Origin: an uncultured Clostridia bacterium
GTDB taxonomy: Bacteria > Bacillota > Clostridia > TANB77 > CAG-508
DNA length: 38,460 bases
NCBI GenBank assembly: GCA_944393395.1
Contig: CALYAB010000009.1
Coordinates: 1 to 38,460 of the forward strand
Direction: 5' to 3'
The position numbers and the translations under genes are program-made. The notes beneath the pieces were generated by a model, which saw only the letters and a program-made list of their open reading frames with translations, was not told the DNA's origin and made no database searches. Below, one piece after another: positions 33,670-38,460 of this stretch (position 1 is its first letter; every line of letters begins with the position of its first letter).

Positions 33670-33698
33670 TTGAAATCACTTAATAATTTTGATAATAT
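33670..33698 (+). promoter_or_regulatory. Promoter of the acetyltransferase gene
   Basis: TTGAAA (33670-33675) and TAATAT (33693-33698) are 17 bases apart, about 35 bases before the start codon. Confidence 0.5.
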
Positions 33699-33733
33699 AA
33701 GGAATAATATATAGGAAACAAGGAGGAAAGAAA

Positions 33734-34282
33734 ATGACAGAAAAAGAGAAAAGAGATAAAGGTGAATTATATAACTTAATTAATGATAAAGAAATGCTAA
33801 TGGAAATAAGAAAGGCTAAGTTATTATGCTATGAATATAATAATATAGCTCCAGATAAAATGGAAGAAAGACAAGCTTTCATTAAAAGAATCTTAGGAAG
33901 CACTGGTGATAATATACAAGTAGAGTCAAATTTTTATTGCGATTATGGATATAATACACATGTTGGAGAAAATTTCTATGTGAATCACAATTGTGTTATT
34001 TTAGATGTTGCTAGAGTTGATTTTGGGGATAATGTATTTATTGGACCAAATTGTGGATTTTATACAGCAGGACATCCACTTGATGTAAAAACAAGAAATC
34101 AAGGATTAGAATATGGAAAGCCAATAAAAATAGGAAATAATGTATGGATTGGTGGAAATGTAACAGTTTTACCAGGAGTAACAATTGGTGATAATGTTAC
34201 AATAGGGGCTGGAAGTGTAGTAACCAAAGATATTCCATCAAATACATTAGCATTTGGAAATCCATGTAGAGTGAAAATGTAG
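33734..34282 (+). CDS. Sugar O-acetyltransferase (maltose/galactoside acetyltransferase type)
   Basis: A 182-residue acetyl-CoA-dependent O-acetyltransferase of the LacA/Maa/NodL group. The N-terminal Mac domain (YNLINDKEMLMEIRKAKLLCYEYN) is followed by a left-handed beta-helix of hexapeptide repeats (VGENFY, GDNVFIGPN, IGNNVWIGGNVTVLPGVTIGDNVTIGAGSVV). The catalytic histidine is in TAGHPLD, about residue 116. The end FGNPCRVKM is typical of the family. Length is normal. Substrate is a free sugar, glycolipid or glycan, not determinable here. ACAAGGAGGAAAG precedes ATG 33734. It has its own promoter. Confidence 0.9.
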   Translation: MTEKEKRDKGELYNLINDKEMLMEIRKAKLLCYEYNNIAPDKMEERQAFIKRILGSTGDNIQVESNFYCDYGYNTHVGENFYVNHNCVILDVARVDFGDNVFIGPNCGFYTAGHPLDVKTRNQGLEYGKPIKIGNNVWIGGNVTVLPGVTIGDNVTIGAGSVVTKDIPSNTLAFGNPCRVKM

Positions 34283-34309
34283 AAAATATACGATAAAAGC
34301 AAAAAAGAA

Positions 34310-34339
34310 TTGACATAATGTTAGCTAAAGTAGTAAAAT
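34310..34339 (+). promoter_or_regulatory. Promoter of the beta-CASP gene
   Basis: TTGACA (34310-34315) and TAAAAT (34334-34339) are 18 bases apart. Confidence 0.6.
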
Positions 34340-34407
34340 ATAAGAGATATAAGTAGTAGAGTTCATAGATTAACATATTTAATCTATCAAAATGAAAGGA
34401 GAATTTT

Positions 34408-35826
34408 ATGGGAAATTTACATGCTGATTTAATGGCTTTTCATCCAGAAGTTACAGGCAGTAGTATCTTAGTCAGTGTAAGATATCCTAATGGTAAAAGA
34501 ACAAAATTTGGTGTAGATTTTGGTATGTTTCAGGAAGAAAAATATACTTCGTTAAATAAGAAGATACCATTTAACCCAGAGGAATTAGCTTTTATGCTAG
34601 TAACACATAGCCATATTGATCATACTGGCCGGTTACCATTTCTAGTAAAGAAGGGGTTTAATAAAAAAATTTATCTTACTAAGGGGACAAATCTCTTAAT
34701 TATGCCTGCATTAAAAGATAGTTACAAAATATTAAGAGAAAGAGAGAAATTATTTGGTAAAAAAGAAAAGGCAATATATAACTATGATGACGTAAGAAGA
34801 ACCAAAGAACTTTTAGAACCAGTGGATTTCGAACGATCTATACAGGTAGATGAACATATTAAAATTATGTTTTTTATGAATGGACATCTTTTTGGTGCAG
34901 CTATGATTTTGGTCCGAATATCTTATGAAGGAGAAGAGGATATAAATCTTTTCTTTACAGGAGATTATAATGACCATAATACCTTTTTTAAAGTAGATCC
35001 ATTACCTAAATGGGTAACCCGACTTCCTATAACTATTGTTATAGAGTCAACATATGGAAATATGAAATCCAGTGATGTAGAAAAAATATTTAAGAAAAAC
35101 TCGTTATCTTCATTAAATCAAGGAAAAACAGAAATTGCACCTGTTTTTTCATTAGGAAGAGCACAGGAGGGATTATACGAAGCAAAAACATGGCAAAGTG
35201 AAGGAGAATTATCTACAGATATTCCTATATATCTTGCTGGTAAATTAGCATATAAAAATACTAACATTTTACTCAGAAATCCAGATATATTTAGGATAAA
35301 GAAAGATATGAGGGATTTTCTTCCTGAAAACTTTCATTATATTGATAGTAATTCAATAAAAACTATATTGCTTGATAAAAATCCAAAACTGATATTTACT
35401 TCATCAGGAATGGGCACAAACGGACCAGCACAAGTATTCTTACCAGAGTATTTGCCAAAGAAAAATGCAATAATTCATTTTATGGGATATTTATCTGAAA
35501 ATTCTAAAGGATATCAGATAATGAATACACCAGATGGCGAATGTATCAAATTTAATGGACGGATGATTCCAAAAAACGCAGAAGTATATTGTACTTCAGA
35601 ATATTCGGCTCATGCTAAACAAGATGCTCTAATAAAACTTTTGAAAAAGTTTGAAAATAAAAGAATGGTTATAATTAACCATGGAAGCACTCAAGCTCAA
35701 TGTGATTTTGCAGCTGAAGTAGTTAAACAAACTGATTCAAAAGAGGTAGGAATATTTGAAGGTAAAAATTTATTTAGAGTAAATCATTGGGGATTTGAAA
35801 AAAGCATAAACACACATTTCCAATAA
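34408..35826 (+). CDS. Metallo-beta-lactamase/beta-CASP nuclease (RNA-processing exonuclease family)
   Basis: A 472-residue zinc nuclease of the beta-CASP group (COG1236, related to CPSF73/YSH1). Seen are the THSHIDHTG zinc motif (about residues 70-78), NGHLFGAA, FTGDYND with the bridging Asp, the STYGN start of the beta-CASP insert, TSSGMG, EYSAHA and the C-terminal NHGSTQA. It probably cleaves RNA; a DNA substrate cannot be excluded. Base use is atypical: arginine is written CGG twice and CGA at least three times, while neighbouring genes use AGA almost only, which suggests horizontal origin. CGG here must be read as Arg in frame (HTGRLPF is conserved). AAAGGAGAA precedes ATG 34408. Own promoter and terminator. 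Confidence 0.88.
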   Translation: MGNLHADLMAFHPEVTGSSILVSVRYPNGKRTKFGVDFGMFQEEKYTSLNKKIPFNPEELAFMLVTHSHIDHTGRLPFLVKKGFNKKIYLTKGTNLLIMPALKDSYKILREREKLFGKKEKAIYNYDDVRRTKELLEPVDFERSIQVDEHIKIMFFMNGHLFGAAMILVRISYEGEEDINLFFTGDYNDHNTFFKVDPLPKWVTRLPITIVIESTYGNMKSSDVEKIFKKNSLSSLNQGKTEIAPVFSLGRAQEGLYEAKTWQSEGELSTDIPIYLAGKLAYKNTNILLRNPDIFRIKKDMRDFLPENFHYIDSNSIKTILLDKNPKLIFTSSGMGTNGPAQVFLPEYLPKKNAIIHFMGYLSENSKGYQIMNTPDGECIKFNGRMIPKNAEVYCTSEYSAHAKQDALIKLLKKFENKRMVIINHGSTQAQCDFAAEVVKQTDSKEVGIFEGKNLFRVNHWGFEKSINTHFQ

Positions 35827-35836
35827 AAATTCAAAG

Positions 35837-35858
35837 GAAGGTCTTTGTATAGGCCTTC
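35837..35858 (+). terminator. Terminator of the beta-CASP gene
   Basis: GAAGGTCT (35837-35844) pairs with AGGCCTTC (35851-35858), followed by TTTATATT. The next gene starts about 230 bases later; a TTGACA-like box near 35972 may belong to its promoter. Confidence 0.75.
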
Positions 35859-36090
35859 TTTATATTATATATAAATTATATTTACTATAATATAAAAAAT
35901 ATTTCATGAAAAATCTTTATACTTTTTTTGAATTAAAAATATATCTAAATTAGAAAGTCTGCTGTTACTTAGTTGACAATAACTTAGCAATATGATAATT
36001 TAAATAAAAAATAAAGAGAAGAAAGATTTATTGCCTGGTGAAAAAAATATAGTTTTAAAGAAATATATAATATAGAAAGGTTTGATATAA

Positions 36091-36895
36091 ATGTATAAGA
36101 TAATTTTCGTAGATATAGATGGAACACTAAGAAACAGCAAAAAAGAAACAACTGAAAGAACAAAAAGAGCAATAAAAGCATTGGTGGAAAAAGGTATTCA
36201 TGTAGTTATATCTTCAGGTAGATATAGAAAATATACTGAAAATGTAAGTACAGAAGCTTTTGCTAGTAGTTACATAATATCATCAAATGGTGGAGAAATT
36301 TTTGACTATAAAAATAAAGAGATAATTTATGAAAATAATTTAGATCCGCAAACAATTATATATTTATATAATATTGCAAAAAAATATAAACTTCAATTTG
36401 TAATGAATTCAAGAGATAATAGAGTAGCAAATTATCCATCAAATAATGAAGATATAATGCTAGAACAACCTATCGAGGAGTTCGTGAGAAATAATACTTC
36501 TGTGCAGTGCGTTTTTGTAGGAAAAGATCTTGAAAAAATCAAAAAAGCAAAATGTGAAGTAGAAAAAAAGAATGGATTAAAAATTATTAATTTATCTAAA
36601 GCATTATTGCAAGAAAATATTCAAACAGAGGCCTCATTGTTTTTTGATGTAGCACTAGAAAATACAAGTAAGGGAAATGCAATAAAAAGATTATGCAAAT
36701 ACTTGAAAATTGATTTAAAAGATAGCGTAGCAATTGGCGATAGCTATAATGATTTGTCAATGTTTAAAGTAGTACGGACATAGTGTCGCAATGGGAAATG
36801 CAACTGAAGATATAAAAGATCTCGCTGATGAAATTACTGAAACTAATGATGAGGATGGTGTAGCTAAATTTTTAGAAAAGTTAAAAGTTAAATAA
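36091..36895 (+). CDS. HAD superfamily (Cof-type) phosphatase, reading frame needs a +1 shift
   Basis: A Cof/YidA-type HAD hydrolase dephosphorylating sugar phosphates or nucleotides. The nucleophile motif is D8-I-D10-G-T, motif II lies in VVISSGRYR, and motif IV is IGDSYNDLSMF near residue 220. Unshifted, the frame reads KVVRT and stops at TAG 36783 (230 residues). Skipping C36775 of the in-frame CGG gives GHSVAMGNATEDIKD, the standard family C terminus, ending at TAA 36895 with about 267 residues, normal for the family. This is the third CGG-A break in the window. AAAGGTTTG precedes ATG 36091. A conventional call would be 36091-36783. Confidence 0.85.
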
Positions 36896-37002
36896 AAGTA
36901 GTAGTAATGTTATTAGTGTCAAGAGTAATCTATTTTATACAGTTATTGGTCTAAATTTAGAAACTTACAAAAAAATCAAAAGCTAACGTAGTGCAAATAT
37001 AT

Positions 37003-37134
37003 AAAAGTCGTTTAAAAAAATGTAAAAAGTTACACAAAAGTGGTTCGAAAAAATGTAAACAATACATAAAAAGTCATTGAAAAAAATGATATAAATATGA
37101 TAAAAGTATTTTCTGATAAATATAAAAGTTTATT
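37003..37134. repeat. 33-bp tandem repeat array beside the truncated DUF4143 gene
   Basis: AAAAGT recurs with its G at 37007, 37040, 37073 and 37106, an exact 33-base period over four degenerate units; the last runs into the ORF. The units follow the same pattern as the array at 23062-23160 (AAAAGTC, five bases, AAAAA, then a TGTAAAA-like block). They do not form an open reading frame. The array borders exactly the point where the ATPase half of the gene is missing. Confidence 0.7.
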
Positions 37135-37891
37135 AAAAGAGTATTATTACATTGGTGGTATGCCAGAAGTTGTAGAATCATATGTAAATTATAAAGATTA
37201 TAATAGAGTTAGAAAGATTCAAGATGAAATACTTCTAGCATATGAAAAGGATTTTTCAAAGCATGTACCTGAACAAGATTTACCTAAAGTAATACAGATA
37301 TGGAATAATTTTAATACACAACTAGCACGTGAAAATAAAAAGTTCATATATGGAGCTTTAAAGCCAAGTGCAAGAGCATCGGAGTATAAAAACGCTATAA
37401 ATTGGTTAGTTGATAGTGGCTTAATGTATAAAATTAATAGAGTAACCACTTGTAAAATTCCATTAGATGGTTATATTGATTATAGTGCATTTAAATTATA
37501 TTTTCTTGATGTAGGACTTCTTGCTACAAAAAACAATTTGAATATTCAAACAATTTTAGAAGGTAATAAAATTTTTATAGAGTATAAAGGTTCATTAACT
37601 GAACAATATGTATTAGGAGAAATTAAATCTAATTATAATGTTCCAATAACTTATTGGTCAAATAATGCAGGGCAAGCAGAAGTTGATTTTGTTATACAAT
37701 GTAAAAACGAAATAGTACCTATTGAAGTTAAGGCAGAAGAAAATTTACAATCAAAAAGTCTGAAAATATTGGCAGAAAAATATAAGACAAAATATAATGT
37801 TAGAACTTCAATGTCTGATTATAAAGAAAATGACTGGATTACCAATATACCTCTATATAATATAAGTAATATAGAAAAAATAATACACTAA
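37097..37891 (+). pseudogene. N-truncated DUF4143 ATPase gene
   Basis: The 264 codons correspond to the C-terminal part of the AAA_14-DUF4143 family: YIGGMPEVVESYV, then the winged-helix-like part, YFLDVGLLA, and the PD-(D/E)xK-like D197 (EVDFVI) with E210-V-K212 (IEVKAEE). The Walker A and B half, about 195 residues in the relative at 23211, is absent. No ribosome binding site precedes ATG 37097, and the upstream sequence is the 33-bp array. The frame itself is intact, so the loss may be recent, or a nuclease-like stand-alone product may still be made. Paralogue identity is modest, so it is not a copy of the first gene. Confidence 0.75.
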
Positions 37892-37952
37892 TAAAAGAAT
37901 TTTACTTAGAAGAAATAGCTAAAAAAATATAGGTTTTTTATAAAAACTATGT

Positions 37953-38280
37953 TATAATATTATCATAATTAAGTAAAAACCGAGTGGATTTTTAAAAAGT
38001 ATTTCACAATATGGCGAATTGTATATGCCAGATAAAAAATAATTGAATTTAGTTATGATTTAAAAAGAAACAAAGTAGTAATTTTATAGTTACAAAATAA
38101 GAGAGATAGTGGTTGGTGTAAACTATTAGTATATAAAATTATGAATTACAATTCTTATAGTAACTAACGGGGGGCTACGAATAAGCTGTAATGAGGTAAT
38201 ATATAGATAGCTATATATTATGAATAAAGGTGGTAACACGAGTCAAATCGTCCTTTAAATAAGGTGATTTGGCTTTTTTG
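37953..38280 (+). promoter_or_regulatory. T-box leader for the TyrRS gene, specifier UAC (Tyr)
   Basis: A T-box riboswitch with a TATAAT at 37953-37958. In stem I, AGTA is at 38074-38077 and GAA at 38143-38145, joined by a nine-pair helix (38078-38086 with 38134-38142). One base later the specifier TAC is at 38147-38149, a tyrosine codon. The T-box sequence AAGGTGGTAACACG lies at 38227-38240. The terminator pairs GTCAAATCGTCCTT (from 38242) with AAGGTGATTTGGC (to 38273) and ends in six T. The downstream gene is indeed a tyrosyl-tRNA synthetase, so codon and gene agree. Confidence 0.9.
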
Positions 38281-38390
38281 CTTTTTAAGGAGGTGGTTTG
38301 CCTTGAAAGATGATGGCTATTATAAGTTGAAGGTTAATATTGCCAATTTTAAGGTAATTAAAAAAATAAGAATTAAAGGAGTAAAAAAAT

Positions 38391-38460
38391 ATGAGAGAAT
38401 TAGAATTAATTAAAAGAAAATCAGTACAGATTTTTTCAGAAGATGAATTAGAGAAAAAAT
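38391..38460 (+). CDS. tyrS: Tyrosyl-tRNA synthetase, 5' end only
   Basis: Only the first 23 codons are in the window: MRELELIKRKSVQIFSEDEL. This resembles the N terminus of the TyrZ-type bacterial TyrRS, which begins with an LxLIKRxxVxIxSExEL pattern before the HIGH-containing catalytic domain. AAAGGAG (38375-38381) stands ten bases before ATG 38391. The assignment is supported by the T-box upstream carrying a tyrosine specifier. The remainder lies beyond base 38460. Confidence 0.8.
   Translation, partial: MRELELIKRKSVQIFSEDELEKK

Overview
The window comes from a very AT-rich, Gram-positive-type genome, most likely an uncultured gut-type clostridium (Bacillota/Clostridia). The evidence is strong AGGAGG-type ribosome binding sites, sigma-A-like promoters (TTGACA-17-TATAAT), two T-box leaders in front of aminoacyl-tRNA synthetase genes, four-cysteine L31 and L32 ribosomal proteins, a SpoVB/MurJ-type flippase, VanW and D,D-carboxypeptidase wall proteins, and arginine written almost only as AGA. 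TGA is an ordinary stop and TGG is Trp. I see no tRNA, rRNA, CRISPR array, prophage or intact transposase.

Layout. 1-5183: FIST-domain protein, aldehyde dehydrogenase, a membrane-anchored protein and a FucO-like iron alcohol dehydrogenase, then a small convergent ORF. 5374-8565: valine T-box, two repeat elements and valS. 8691-13160: D,D-carboxypeptidase, a putative Zn-dependent phospholipase-C-like protein, and a radical SAM/DUF4130 DNA-metabolism pair. 13263-13506: a large imperfect hairpin resembling a MITE. 13626-18334: a tail-less FtsZ, a SpoVB/MurJ-type flippase with a +1 frame break, a VanW protein, a 54-residue membrane protein, rpmE and an unknown gene. 18476-22762: miaB, a broken small ORF, mutS. 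22825-24898: a broken small ORF, a 33-bp repeat array, an AAA/DUF4143 ATPase, a small structured RNA and a 44-residue membrane protein. 24957-29167: asnB, a DUF5662-like gene, rpmF, a TetR regulator with a +1 frame break, and an HdeD-like membrane protein. 29261-32069: copper operon csoR-copZ-copA with an operator in its promoter spacer. 32206-36895: papain-like hydrolase, anchored coiled-coil protein, sugar acetyltransferase, beta-CASP nuclease, and a HAD phosphatase with a +1 frame break. 37003-37891: a second 33-bp array joined to an N-truncated DUF4143 gene. 38070-38460: tyrosine T-box and the start of a TyrRS gene.

Working connections. FIST, aldehyde dehydrogenase and FucO look like a small-aldehyde sensing and conversion cluster. 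Both synthetase genes are controlled by uncharged tRNA, and the specifiers (GUA for Val, UAC for Tyr) can be read from the sequence. The copper operon is self-contained.

Most notable. Three unrelated genes (flippase, TetR, HAD) each lose frame at one in-frame CGG codon followed by A. In each, skipping only the C restores a full-length protein with Gly at the junction. Among the other clearly recognisable genes I found in-frame CGG only in the beta-CASP gene, whose arginine codons look foreign. This could be +1 frameshifting or CGGA quadruplet decoding at a poorly read codon, or a recurrent sequence error or decay; raw reads and relatives would decide. Second, both DUF4143 loci carry 33-bp-period tandem repeats with a shared consensus.
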